Below, piece after piece: positions 11,561 to 24,215 of a stretch of 64,000 bases of DNA. A program made the position numbers and the translations under genes. The notes under the pieces are model-generated. The model did not search any database, had not been told where the DNA came from, and saw only the letters and a list, made by a program, of their open reading frames with translations. Within the stretch, counting starts at the first letter, position 1. The number at the start of each line of letters is the position of its first letter. The stretch lies in contig JANVCC010000022.1 in assembly GCA_025345505.1 (NCBI GenBank), positions 30,071,155-30,135,154 on the forward strand, written 5' to 3'. Source of the DNA: Todiramphus chloris collaris. Its lineage: Eukaryota > Chordata > Aves > Coraciiformes > Alcedinidae.

Positions 11561-13179
11561 TTTCACTACAAGTGCCATTTGCCACCACCCTGCCACCTAG
11601 TAGCTTCTGAGGGACATCTCTGGGGGTCCAGTCAAGGACAGTTGCCACACTGGAGACAGGAGACACCGATCTGGTTACATATGTCACATCCTCACTGGCA
11701 TGAGGGAAGTGGTGAAGACCCCAAGAGCTTCTGCAGCGGGGAGCAGTGTTGCTTAGAGTAAATACATTGCCAGGAAAGTGATCACCTGCAGTTAGGGGGG
11801 TGCACAGAATTATCACCCAACAGAGATCAAAACCTGTACCTACAACTGGAATTGTCTGCCTGGCATCCTGTCTCCAAATCAACCCCTCCAACAGCTCTTA
11901 AAAGAGGTAGCGCAGAGCCAACACCTAGGGATACAGACAGGTTTAATATGAATTGCATCCAGTGTGGTTCACCATTCGTATTCCCTACTACCTGCCATCC
12001 CTTGTTCGCAATGAGTGTCCTAGGAACGTAAACTGCTCTTGTAGACTGCTCCCAGCTACTTTCTTCCTGGGGCAAGATAGGAAAGGGCCAGGGACCTACA
12101 CAGGGAAGCCATAAATTTCCCCCCAGGTAGGATCATCACTAGTGAGAGCACTGTGTTGATCATAGGGCATTTGTCTTCTAACTAAATGTAGTTTGGAGCT
12201 CAAGCTATTTATCTATGTTTTTTATGGTACTGGAAACATAAAAAGTCTGACTAAAATGATGACATGCAAATTTGAGACTAGGGACTAGATCCTGCCCTTG
12301 AAATGCCATCTCCAAGTAAGAACTGAGAGCAACATTTGGACAGGGGAGCAGCCACCCCCTGGGCAGACTTTCCTTGGAAAACACACAGCATTAAAATGAT
12401 TGACTTACAGTGCAAAGTTATTTCTCTATACAGATGCAGTCATAGAAAGGGGAAAGTATCTTGTTCCTGTAGGTCTTACAGAAAGCTTATTGTTGTTTAT
12501 GAAGAGCCCATACACATCGCCTGCTAAGACAGGGAGCAGACGGGGCAGCCTGGCTGCCATGCAGGTAAGTGGCACTGCCTCTCTGTATGTCAGCTCATCA
12601 CACACTTGGCCAAGACTACTACGGTCTAGTAGGGAATAATTTAAATTTTTCATACCTGGAGGAAGCAAAAAGTTACTTTAAAGGCAGATTTTGGCCTCCA
12701 GACCATGGTCCAGAATGCAAACTGCAGGAATTTTAAAGGCATCCATCTATGGCAGCTACTCATGTCTAGCGATTGCACTGGATTCAATTCAGGTCCCATT
12801 TCAGGAGCCTGTCTAAAGGTATATTAGGACCAGAAATTCAACCTGTACCCTGAAGATCAGAGATCAAAGAGTAAGTGCTGCATAAAACACAATAAATTCC
12901 TTTAGTCAGATGAGGAACAAACTGGTCTTGATTTGACACAAACAGTTGTAGGGCTTTGTTGCAAACTACAACCATGAAGGTATTTCACTTGTTTTTACCC
13001 TTGGCTGTTATCATCTCTCCAGAGCTGGCTCAGGCAGAACCAGGTCAGTTGGTTCCAGTCTAACCTTTCAGGGGAGGGGAGGAAGGAGGGACCACTTATT
13101 TGCACTGCTAAGCAAAGCCAATCTTTCTATCACTATCTGCCCTGTTCTTTTGGTAGACAGCTTTAAAAAAGAGCATATA

Positions 13180-13292
13180 TAGGAAGAAAAAAAACCCACA
13201 ACAAACAGACAATAAAAAACAAACAAACAAACAAACCCAAAACAACAAAAAAAAGACAAACAAACAAAAAGCACAAACAAAAAAACCACACA
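13180..13292. repeat. A-rich (CAAA)n low-complexity tract
   Basis: About 110 bp of AAAC/CAAA-type units with A runs. Open frames read from the opposite strand here (F-, V- and C-rich) are artefacts of this composition. Confidence 0.9.
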
Positions 13293-14892
13293 TACCCCAC
13301 CCAGCCTGCCTCCACTACATAGTTGCCCTAATCAGAGGTTAAAAATGAACTCGGCTGATGGAAATAGAGAATAAACATGCAGAAGCATCTGAGATTTACT
13401 ACTCAGATAGGACTATTTTCCATAGGATTTGACTAAGAATTCCTAGCAGAGGAATGGAAGGCAAATCTCTCTCTGTCCTTTGAATGGAATGGGGATTTTC
13501 AGGTCTTTCTCTGTCTGAGTAAGTGCAGGCATGTGCTGCTTTCTTTGGATGGGAACAAATGTAAATACCATGTTGAGCAGTCAAAGGTTCAGTGTAAGCT
13601 TGCTGCTTTTAGAGGATTTGAGGTTTAAACAAAGCCCATAAAGACAGCAGGAGTCTTCCTTGACTCAAATGCCTGATCCAAAAGCCCAGTGAATCAGCAG
13701 GTCATCTGAGTATGGACTATTTGATCATTCAGAGTATGAGAGTTTTTGTTTAAATTTATTATGAAGTTTGCAAAAAACATTGTAATAATTAGGGCCAAAA
13801 GGTGCAAATTTTCCTTCTTACCCTTCATTTAAGCTAAAGAACTCCAGGACATAGCACATTGCATCTCTACAGCCCAAACACAAAGGAGTTCTCTCTCAGC
13901 AGTCATAAATGCATATAGCTCTCAGTATATGCCAAAACTATTTTTATGCAGAAGCTGTTGTCATTAGAGCAATAAACCTTTCTCAGTCTTGGAACACCAC
14001 ACATCCCTAATTGACACGTCACACAGACAGGAAATCCCATATAATTAACTATGCTCCTCATGCCACACCAGGTACCTAAGCTGGTATCTCTGCAAGATGC
14101 TATTCTAAGAGCCATAAATGTACCTGTCTGCTCCAGGCTAGCTTGAGCACCTCCAAAAACCCTGAACAGCACAGGATGCTCTTGTTCCCACACATCTTCA
14201 AAGAGGAGAGGCATTCCACTGACTCATCCAGCCACATGCAGTACAAAAGCCCTTATGTTTTCTATGTTCACATGAACACATCAATCAGTTTATTTAAAAG
14301 TTGATCAGAAGGACAAGAGAAGGATGGCTTTGGACTCAACAGAAATTTTGTGTTAGTGTAGTTTAGAAAAGTGCCTATTTTCCCCTATGATCCCCATAAG
14401 AAACAACCCATAACATTGTCTGCAAGGACCTGTTGGCATTGTACTGACCTGTCTATCGAAGTCAATCTTACAAGCTTACTTGCCATTTCATGTCTGTGTA
14501 TATGGATTCCCACTTGGAAAGTCCTGATGCCTAATTTCTGTCCAAAATAACTACCCCATATTAAGCCCTGCAGCAGGCACAGCACAAACACAGAGTAGGA
14601 GACAACCTCTGTCAATCTAAGCACAATCTAATTAAACAGGAAGGGGAGTAAGGCTTGTCCATTGCCAGGCACTGCTCTGTCCCCAGCTGGCCAGCCATTC
14701 ACTACTGCCATTAACTACATGGTCCAGCACTGACATTGCTTGAGGAGTACTGGGGGGTGGAAACAGCTTTTAGTGTCCTTTCTTCCCTTAAAACACCGCT
14801 TCTAGTGCATCCCTTATGCTTTCCCCTGTGCATTTTCACACCCTTAATGGTGGCAGAACGTGGCTCCTGTGGATGATGAGGATGCAGATGTT

Positions 14893-14912
14893 GGGTGGGT
14901 GGGGTGGGTGGG
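14893..14912 (+). other. G-quadruplex motif with single-base loops
   Basis: The sequence is five G runs (3, 3, 4, 3 and 3) each separated by a single T. Four runs with 1-nt loops satisfy the strictest G-quadruplex rule, and the fifth gives redundancy. It may equally be a GGGT microsatellite. No promoter or CpG island is visible around it. Confidence 0.85.
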
Positions 14913-16655
14913 CAGTGCTGCTAAGCAGACAATGTCCCTAGCTCATGGGCCAGGGATGGGTGCTGAGAGTCTTCTGATTTCCTCGTTCCTCCTGGTTTTA
15001 CACCTCTGCAAACAATGCAGGTTACTTTGCTATGCTGGAGGGATTGAGGAGAATCAGTTCAGTGAAACCTGAGGACAGGAAAGTTATGTTGCAGTGTAGA
15101 GCTGTTTACCCCACAGGGTATTACAAAAAGTATCTAGTGTGTATGGGGAAACCTGTAAAAAGCCAGGAAAAGACTACATTGCCAAAGGAAGGCTCTGCAT
15201 TTTCAGTTGACTGTTCTCCCTAAAGCAGAGAGACCTAAGTCTTCAGCTGGTGTTAACTGGTGATGTCCAGTTACATATATCAAACCAAATTCAGTATATT
15301 CCTTGGAACTTCATCATGCTTGGCAATAGCCTCCTTGATCTATATGTGCTTTCAACTAACACAACCCACATTTGAAGGATGAGATTTCCAGCCAGAGCAT
15401 TGTTTGAAGTTTGGGGTTTGGAGGTGGCTCAGCGAGTGAAACATCCCATGTGACTTCAGATCACAGCAGTGGTCAGAAGCAGAGCTACGCATGCTGGCTG
15501 TGCCTGAGGAAATCCAGAGCAAACAGAGCAAGCAAGCCAGACCTTGCTGAGATCAGCAAAGGGAGGCTGTGGCTTAGCCTTCTAAAGTGTGCTTACTACA
15601 TGGCCATCTGGGTACATCAAATAAAGGGAGGGTGGGAGGGACAGAGAGACTGCTTGGATCCTTTTGTTTAAATCGTAAGAAATCTTGCACTGTGTTATCT
15701 CCTTCCCTCAATGTATTTATGTAAATTCTTAATATGACTGGTCCTCTCAAATTGCCTAATGGGGTGAAGAAACCTTCTATTTTCAAGACACATTTGAATC
15801 ACAGACTCACAGTATGATCTTGAAATTGGTCAAGGTCCTAATTCTCATCAGTGCACCCAAATTCCTATTTAGAAACCTAATCATGGAACTAAATACCCCT
15901 TTGAGCCTACAGGCAGATGGCTCATCCCTCAATCATGGTGGATCCATCAAGCGTCACTGGGGCATGCAGGGAAATCCAGGCAGATGGTCTCATGTTTCCA
16001 CATCTGGGATTCCTGCACAAATAAAAGTCCTCACCTGCAGAAAGCTCAGTTTGGGTTTCCCCCCAAAGCATTCCATTCAGGTGCTGTGCAAAGTAAGCTG
16101 AGAAAGGAGCCTGCTGCACCTCCCACACCCATCTGCCAGCTTAAGCAGACAACAAATCCATTGTTTGCACTGAGCATTTTGCATTAGGCCAAGGTAGGGA
16201 CAATGGCAGTAGTTTGCTTTTGCCCCACCTTTGTACATACACTGCAAGAGTCCTGCACAAAGAGCTGACTCCTCCCTTCTCCACAGGGTGCTAAAGTGCA
16301 TGGACTGAGTCCAGGCAGGGTTTGATCCGAGAGCAACCAATATTCAACTCAGTGGACATTTCGGGACAACATTCACTTTCCAGTACCCTTAGCAGGAACT
16401 ATTCCTCAACTCTCACGTAAGAGACGACTCTGGGTCATGTCAGGGAGCTTACAGCATAATTCTTCTCCCTCTCTTCCTGAATACTAGCAGGTCCAGCAGC
16501 AGTTCACACCCTGGCTTGAACCAGTCCCATACTGGACCATGGTCATCTCTTCCAGTTTAACACAAGTTGATGTTGTGTCACCTACAGCTCTCCTTGGTGA
16601 TGCAGTTTCCTCAACTTTAGCTCCAGCTTTCTGGAAATGACCTGTTTTCACCATG

Positions 16656-16668
16656 CCCCCCCCCCCCC
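16656..16668. repeat. Poly-C tract (C13)
   Basis: An uninterrupted run of 13 C; on the minus strand it is a G run. Simple homopolymer. Confidence 0.95.
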
Positions 16669-17410
16669 TTATTCCTGAATTACAACGAACCAAGAATATT
16701 GTCTTCATTTTCTTGAAAATAAAAAGCTACCCCGGTTTCTACACTTCATTCACCAGAATTAAGTGTCAGACAACGAAAACCTGAACTAAGTAAGCAAGTA
16801 CAAAATTCATTACGAAAAGATGCTAGAAAGTTCTGAGACAGAATTTTGGAAATTGTTTTAAATGCAAGACAACATGTTGACCTTCATATCAATGAGCACA
16901 ACCAAGGACTAGTTAACACCAGCACGGACAAAAGACAGCTATAGCACAAGCACCAGTCCTTCATTGATTCTGTTGGCACTCAGCTTCTGTTCAGGTCTGT
17001 GTCCTCAGGGACACCCTGTGTTTCTCTGTAGCATGTTGACCCTGAATTTAGGTAGGAGCTTTTGTCCTTATCAGTCTACTGCATCTAGTAATAATCTTCC
17101 TGCAGCGCTGCTTTCTTTGCAAAGTTTGTAACAGAAATTCAGTATTAGTGGGCATTTTGAAAACAAATGTGAGCGAAAACAAAGATGCCAGAAGCACTAA
17201 GGCTACAGCTACTGTAATGAAGCAATAACCTGAAGAATCTCTTTTTCAGTTTTAAGGTGGAGTAAATCTTTACATTTGCATGAACATGTAAGTCTTCATA
17301 TGCACCACTCAGCAATGGCTTTGGTTGATGCTAGGGCAGGAGGGGTATGGACATATGCTTCTGAGGAGTATTGCCTTGTCTACAGCAGCTACCCCATGTT
17401 CACCCCAAAT

Positions 17411-17432
17411 TATCTATCTATCTATCCATCCA
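17411..17432. repeat. (ATCT)/(ATCC) microsatellite
   Basis: Tandem TATC units pass into CATC units over ~22 bp. Confidence 0.85.
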
Positions 17433-17635
17433 TAATGCCTATCTTCTACAAAGATTGCAAGATTTTGGATAGACAGAGATCATTCTTTTGCTCCTTAACA
17501 GTATTTTCTTTGCTGTCAGCTCAACAAAAGAACCAAAGAGATCTTTCTGCATGGTTAGGATTCCTGGCAGAAGGAAAAAAGCCTTTCAGTATATATCAAA
17601 ATATCTAATAAAGAAGGTCAGTAACACAGTTCCTG

Positions 17636-17690
17636 ATTGACAGATGGGAAAACTGAGAAAAAGAGAGGTCATGCCATCCTGGTTTCAAAG
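17636..17690 (-). mobile_element. MIR-like SINE core fragment
   Basis: The plus strand reads 'gacagatgggaaaactgag' then 'aaaaagagaggtcatg', which follows the reverse-complement MIR pattern 'acagatgaggaaactgaggcacagagaggttaagtg'. About 40-55 bp are recognisable. The ends are undefined and no tRNA-like head is present. Confidence 0.5.
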
Positions 17691-17700
17691 AGCAGGTTTG

Positions 17701-20700
17701 ACCCGCGCAGGCTCCCACTTGCTTGCCTGTGCTATCCATAGAAAGCCCAGCTGGCTTTGTCTAGGGGAACAGTAAGCAGCTTCGTGTGTCTGGGTGGATG
17801 AGAACATGCATGCCCTGGATGATGCCTCAAGCATAGGTCACTGGCTGGTTGTAAAGCAAATAAGAATGGCCTTGAGGCACACATTGCCAAGCAGATAGCT
17901 CAAAGACATCCAGCAGGTCAGTTCTCAGAGCTGAGAGATGGACTTCAGACTCATGGTCCTGTTCTGTCTTCCAGTCCACAGGCAATTAAAATATCCCCCA
18001 GCTAATCTAGAGGGGTTTTGTTTTCAAGATACTGATACTCATTCTGAGGTTCTTTATCAGCAAGCAGGTGGAACAGAGTATCCAGTGCCTGTGACAGTGA
18101 CATTATCATCAACATATTGAGTGATGTAGAGGGTGCAAAGCAGGGGATGGGTGCAAAGTGGGTAATTATACCTTGCAGAGGGTCTTTTATTCTCTGCAAA
18201 ACCAACACTCAAGATACGTGTATTATGGAGCAATGGGATTTAGAGGAACAACTAGGATTAACCAGAAAGTTCTCTTTTTTCCTTGTTTTCTAATGATATC
18301 ATACCTAAACACTGTGGTATGTGCTACAGTATGTGGTGGCAAAAACTGGGCCAGAGTAGAAAATAACATTCTCCAAGTGCTAAAAGGAGCAAAAGGTAAA
18401 GTCTGATGTTTAAACAGCAGAAGTTATAATTTAGATATTCTGATATAAATTATACTCATGGCCAAGACAGTCAAATAACTTCCTTCTTTCAGCTTCAAGC
18501 AATGCTCTTTACATAAGTCCCTGCTGGACATGCTACAAGGAATTGCCCTAATCATGATGACTATGGGTTTGCTCTGGAGGCTTTGAAGGCACATAAGAAA
18601 TCACCAGACTTCAGTCCTACCTGTGCTAGTGCATGAAACAAAGACATCAGTCCTACTGAGAAAATAATGCTGTTGTGAAACAGACATTCCATGCAAGCTG
18701 CCAGTCCTATTTCCTCATATAAAGTTCTAGAAATATGCATATAACGCAGACATCAAATGTGCTACAGGATTTGAAAGTTTGTCTGGTGTGAACAGCTGCC
18801 ATTCCTTGGATGGGTTCTGTCCTTGGATGGATCAGCCTGGACAAAAAGTCCTAATCATCCACCCCAAATCAGATAATGTTCTTCACCTGGCTGCAAACAC
18901 ATGCTAGCTCTCTCCCACACCAAACCCAACAAATTGACAGTGATTCACCCACTACTGTAAATGGTACAAGTCCAAGCCTAGATGTTACTCTGAATTAATT
19001 CAATATCCAAGAAATTTAAAGAAGATAATCATTCCCAAGTTGGAAGGACAGTTACCAGGACAGTATTCACTAAATTAGGACAAAACTAGGTAAGTTTTAC
19101 TGCAATAACTAACTCTTTTTGCTACTTCACCCCTGTGCCCTTCGCTTTTTCATCCACTACAATGCCAGCTCTTTATATAACTTTGGGTGAATCTCAAAGG
19201 GCTGGGTTAGACATTCCAAAACCTGGAAAGCTTGGCCAAGCTATTTGACCTTTTTAAGTCTGCAAGGTCTGGTACCAAATACTTAGTCATTTTCATTTCC
19301 AGCCAAAAGCAGAAGCACAAAGACCTACACAGGCAAAAAACAAGGTGGAGAAGGATATGCATTGGTCACTGGAATTGATTACCATGCTGGCTCTATAAAA
19401 CCACAAAAGTCAACAGCCATCATTACTTCTCATGTGACAATCAAATTGAGATTTGCACATTAGAAGATATGGGTGTGACTACTACCAAAATCAAAGAGCT
19501 TTTGCAATTGGTTTCTGCTCCAGCTTTGTTTTCCAAGCCAACTCCATCTTTTTTGGAAATTGCTCACAACTTTCTTTAAGGATTCCTTTGGGAGATGAAG
19601 TTTTCTAGGCTAAGATTCAACCCAAAAGGTTTTAATTTTAGCCAAATTGATTTGACCATTTTTGAGTGGTGAAGGAATGGAAGAAAATACTTTTCCCATA
19701 TGTTCCAGTCAGAGGAATATGTTTGCCGAGAAGAAAGAATCCGTGAGGAGACACAGAGGGGGAGAGGGGGTAAATATCTCTCAAGGATAAAAATATTCCC
19801 AGACACAACACCACCATGAGCTAAGCCCTAACCTGACGTCAAAGAACACAGCAATAATGGCATTTGCGTTTACACCAGCTGAGTATCTGGCCCATAGGAA
19901 CACAGAAGAAAGCTTTCTATTAAAATTTTGGATAGGACACATCAGAATCTAAACAACACAGAAAAAGCCTCATATGTTAACTCCCTTCTTGTTCTTTCTC
20001 AAGGCTAAAAGGCAGCATATTTCAATACATGGAGAAGACAAAGTGTTGCAAGCCCTACCTGGACATGAGTCTGTGCAGTAAGACAAGTCTGTGCAGTAAG
20101 GCATATCTGCCCAGACCTTCAGCAAGACTCAGGACCTCCCTCTGAGTTCTGGGCTCATTAACCACAAAAGATCACTAATGACTGTGTTCTCCTGGCAGCT
20201 CAGCTGCTCAAACTCTCTGGGTCAGATCAAGCCTCCCATATCTCAACCTATTGCTTCTTAGCTAAAGTGAGAAAATATGAAGTCCAGGAAGAAAATTAAC
20301 AAAGTCAGTGGTGAATAGTACTAAAAATTAGTTGCCCAAATCTTAGTAGTTGCAGCATGAGGGAGACAACATCCAGTCCTGGTTGTGGAAGCCCATGGAT
20401 CTGTACTACAAGACAACCTACACTGCAGTGTTACTCCAGGAAGAATTCATAAGACTTGAGCCATCCCATGTGAGATAAGAGAGACAGATATCACAGGAAC
20501 CCAGATGCACAACATGAAGTCCAGAAATTAAAAAATGTAGGTTATTACTTAACTCATTCTCAGCAGAGCCTCCAAGATTTTCCAGATTCTTGACGTCACA
20601 CACCAAGCTCGAGACATTCGAGTTTCTTAATCTTCCAAGGAGATTTTCATCATGAAATTACCATGGAGCTGTGGATAAGAGAGGCCCTGGAGTCATAAAC

Positions 20701-22469
20701 AGCACACTCATTTTTATTTGATAATTAAGTTTGATATTAGATGATGATTTGTCATAGGCACATTATCAGGATTGCTCAGTATTATGCAAAAGTGTGAATT
20801 CTCTCTCTCGGAGAGTTTACAATCTATAAAGATGAATAGCAAATCAAAGAGGAACTATGCAAAGATATAAGCAGAGATATATAATTCAACGTCAGCCTGA
20901 AGTGTGAAAATCTATAGGTATCCTAATAACTATGAATTAACTCCTTAAGTAGCTCCCCTTGGCTGTTGCTAGCTTACTGATTCTTTACGTAAGTATTTAT
21001 CACAGATGTAGACCTTGAAGAGAAAATAACTGGGTTTGTGTCCTGTTTCTTACAGACTTCTCTGAAGGCCTGCCATTTTGCTCTGCTGCACAGAGGTGCA
21101 TGAGCACAGCTGGAGGACACCGACAATGCCTGTAGGTGTTTGATAGGACATAAGTGAGCAGGGGGCAGAGGACTAACTAATGGCAAGAAAAAAAAAATAG
21201 GCAAACAAGGTTTGAAAGGCAAGAGCCCTCACACTTGGTAGACAGAGAGAAGCAATAAAAGAAATGCAAATGGCTGTAACACAATCATAAATCAGCAGGT
21301 CTTCCTAGTGATGATCCAGCTTCCATACTTGTAGTAGCAGTAAAGTGCGAGAGGGTACAGGAAAAAAGGAAAGTTAGTAGGAGGCTGAGAAGGAAGAGAA
21401 AGTTGAGTAAAGGAGAATGAAGAGCACTTTAAACACAATAAAAATAATACAAATGTTGATATAGGTTATATGCATGTAGCAAAAAAAAAAGTCACATAAG
21501 CTGAGGAGTAGCCACTTAGCAGCCAGGAAGATGGTAGAAAACCAATAGGTTGGTATTTTAACTCCTAGCAGAGTTGTAACTGTAGATTGCCAATGATGAT
21601 GAATAACCCATTGATATTCCACGCCATGGACACCTGGAGACACGTCTGTAGGAAGTGAACATTAGTCTGTCCTCTGATATAAATATATAATCATGAAAAA
21701 ATGGGTACAAACAGCTTACAAAGCAAAACAAACTAACCAAACAAAAAGCCCTCTTGCTGGAACACTTTAGCCTGAGTGATATAGCATTTTATATGGGAAC
21801 ATTTGTCAGCACAGCTCCACTGAATGTGAACAAATCTAACTATTGCTGATCCATAGCATAGGTAGGTTCTTGCAAAATACACCTATATCAGGTCCCAACC
21901 CTGCAACAGAATCAGTGAAGTGACATTCTAGGAAAGGTTTCCTGTATTGCAACCTGCTAATTTACCTGTTGTTGTCAAATCTCAATGATTAAAGACAGGA
22001 GTCACACCCCCTAAGAGCTGTATGTTTCAGTTAAACATGATGGGGTTTTTAAAAAATGATAGTTAGTAAACACTGGGCTTCATTTTAACTGCCTTTTGTT
22101 TAGGGTTGTCATTTGTTCAGGTTAGAACTTTGATTACAAATACAGCTGACTTTTTTCCACCCTGGGAACTGCAGCCAGAGCCAGGTGTGTAAGATTATAG
22201 TGTATCCCCAGAGCAAAGCAGCACTGCAATGTACATCCATGGCAGCACCTACAGTTTGCTCAACCGGCCACCTCTCCAGGTCTAGCCACCACTGGGGACA
22301 GTGGCCACAAAAGGGACATATCCCAAATATGAATGTGTTACAGCCCTCCTTCCCAAACAATCAGAGGATTCCCATTCCTGGGTCATAGGGTCATCACTCT
22401 AGAGAGGACCTGGAGCTCCCTGTGTGGCCTTGGTTCCTTAGAGGACCTTATATGAACTTAGTGTTGTGT
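17701..22469. other. Unique non-coding sequence
   Basis: No exon or recognisable transposon. A short stretch at 19229-19265 is faintly MIR-like but too degraded to call. Open frames are under 95 codons. Confidence 0.5.
20068..20103. repeat. 18-bp tandem duplication
   Basis: Two adjacent 18-bp units (20068-20085 and 20086-20103) differ at one base near their ends. This is a recent-looking local duplication in otherwise unique sequence. Confidence 0.9.
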
Positions 22470-22525
22470 TTCTGTGTCCAAGTTCCTTGTCTGTCAAAGG
22501 AGACAATAACCCTATGCACGTCCCC
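22470..22525 (+). mobile_element. MIR-like SINE core fragment
   Basis: The plus strand reads 'gtccaagttccttgtctgtc' then 'aaaggagacaataaccc', resembling MIR 'ctcagtttcctcatctgtaaaatggggataataata'. An upstream 'ctgtgtggccttggttcctt' at ~22420 may be the 'tgtgaccttgggcaa' part of the same element with intervening sequence. Decayed; boundaries approximate. Confidence 0.4.
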
Positions 22526-24100
22526 ACTGGTGTTTTTCAATCCATCAGAGCAGCTGAATAGTATGTAAAACAGGTTAAGGTAAGACCTTCACCTGCAAAC
22601 ACAATTCAGTTATGGTTATAAATCCTCTTTCTTTTAATTCAACAGTATATTTAGTTTTGGTCCAGAAAAGCAGACTGACTTGCAGACAAGCACCCAGGTA
22701 CTGAGGTGCGGTGGGCAGTACTTTGTCCTTGACTCTTGTGAGACATAACCTGTCTCTATACCAAATTTGGCTGTGCTGTTTGAAAATAGGACAGTTCTGT
22801 GCCCTTACTGCAAGGTTTGGGAGGTTATTGGGAAGTCCCCACATTTAAACATTAGGAATAGAGTAACCAGGCAAAGGAAGTCATATGAACATCAAGCCCC
22901 AAGTCAGGGGGAAGACATCAGTAAGTTGTGCAGCACTGCAACACAGTGACCTATATCCTCTGAGGACCTCAAAAGCATTGAAAAAATACTGGCTATGAAG
23001 CTTTGATGAAGCTTTGTGGGTTCTCCCCTGAAAAGGAAAGAGAAGTGGAACCCATGAAAGGTTCCACTTGCTGATGGGGCACACTCATCCCTGCCCTTCA
23101 TTTCCTGTACCACTAAGCATAAAGGATTATGCTGACCATAGAGTTTGTGAGAGCAATCCTGATATCAAACTGAGATATGGAGAAAATCTTTTCTGGTTTG
23201 GATTTCAAGACTTCACCAGAAGGGAGCAGGAGAGACCTGCAGAAGAGCATCAAGTAATGCATGCATTAAGGACAGTGTTGTGCTGCATAGAGCCTGACTT
23301 GGCTGTAGGTGTTGTAACAGTCAAGTTCCCAGCAGATGTGACAACTGCCAGATTAAGAAGTCTCACCACCATCATCTTGTGGCCTGGGAAACTATAGCTT
23401 TGCAGTTTTCTCTACATGTGTAAGTTGTGTGCCTATAACTGCACCAGTCCATAAACACAGTAAAAGTTGTTACTTTCCCTTCCCACTGCTGGTATACTTC
23501 CAGTTTATAAATACATGTACACCAGAAAAGTTCAATCCTATGTAAAAAGAACATAAATTAAGTCCAGTTTCACATACTTTTGTATGTGAAAAAATGTAAC
23601 TGTATCTATGCTTACTGGTACGACAGGTTAAGACCAAAACAGAAATGTCCCCTTCCCTACTGACTTGGATATATTGGTACATGTATGAAATTTGCAGTCA
23701 AGGTTTGAGAAATCAAGTCTTAACTAAGCACCATGAAAATAATAGCAAGGAGGAATCTGATTTAAATCATGTCTAGTTAGGAACTTCAGAACAGGTTTCA
23801 CAATAAAACAGAACAGTAAGTGCAGAAAACTAAGCTTGTGCCTAGTGCGGTAGGGTTTCCTAGAGAGCAGTTGAGGAACGGCTGTCCTGGACACGAGGCT
23901 TCGCTTGCTGTCTGGCACACAGTTAAAGAAGCAGCCCTGCAGCAAGTTTTACAACTGGCTTCTTGGAAGACCAATGTTAGCAAAACATTCAATGTAAATA
24001 TGCCAGTCTTTAACTGCTTGGAGACCTGCTCTTACCTACTTTCATCTGACAGCAGCTCTCCTCAGAGCACGGGTCAGGGCTCTCCACACCACCACTGGAG
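22526..24100. other. Unique non-coding sequence
   Basis: No exon or transposon is recognised. A 109-codon open frame at 23068-23397 (+) has no domain features. An 11-bp tandem duplication (ATGAAGCTTTG twice) lies at 22995-23016. Confidence 0.5.
23568..23591. repeat. Perfect 10-bp inverted repeat, 4-nt loop
   Basis: TTTCACATAC (23568-23577) and GTATGTGAAA (23582-23591) flank a TTTT loop. Arms are too short for a canonical pre-miRNA, and no terminal features of a MITE are seen. Confidence 0.95.
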
Positions 24101-24170
24101 AATTACAGAATCACCGAAGGTTTGGGGTCGGAGGGGACTATCAAAATAGCATCTAGGCCAACCCCCCAGT
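24101..24170 (-). mobile_element. CR1 LINE 3' tail fragment
   Basis: The plus strand reads 'aattacagaatcaccgaagg' followed by 'tttggggtcggaggggacta' and 'catctaggccaaccccc'. This is the reverse complement of a CR1 3' end (tcacagaatca...ggttggaagggacc...atctagtccaacccc). The following ~45 bp to 24215 may be a more diverged extension. It is a 3' UTR fragment only. Confidence 0.85.
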
Positions 24171-24215
24171 TAGTGCTTTACATGTGACTTTTAAAAACCA
24201 CCTCCACTGCCAAGG

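Larger units (their letters stand above)
11561..17635. other. Unique non-coding sequence
   Basis: No exon or transposon is recognisable apart from the simple repeats listed. The 140-codon minus-strand frame at 11469-11891 is only meaningful at its C-terminal end, where it runs through the RTE-like fossil. The remainder shows no domain. Confidence 0.5.

Noticed and set aside
11561..11891. Upstream part of the 140-codon minus-strand frame as more LINE coding sequence
   Set aside because: Only its last ~30 residues match the RTE-like pattern. I could not find a catalytic YADD-type motif or RT palm blocks further upstream.
15790..15880. CR1-like 'gaatcacagactcacagtat'
   Set aside because: Only the octamer-like start is similar; the expected ggttggaa and agtccaaccc blocks are absent.
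19229..19265. MIR-like 'cttggccaagctatttgacc'
   Set aside because: About 30 bp of partial similarity without the core motif; too weak to call.
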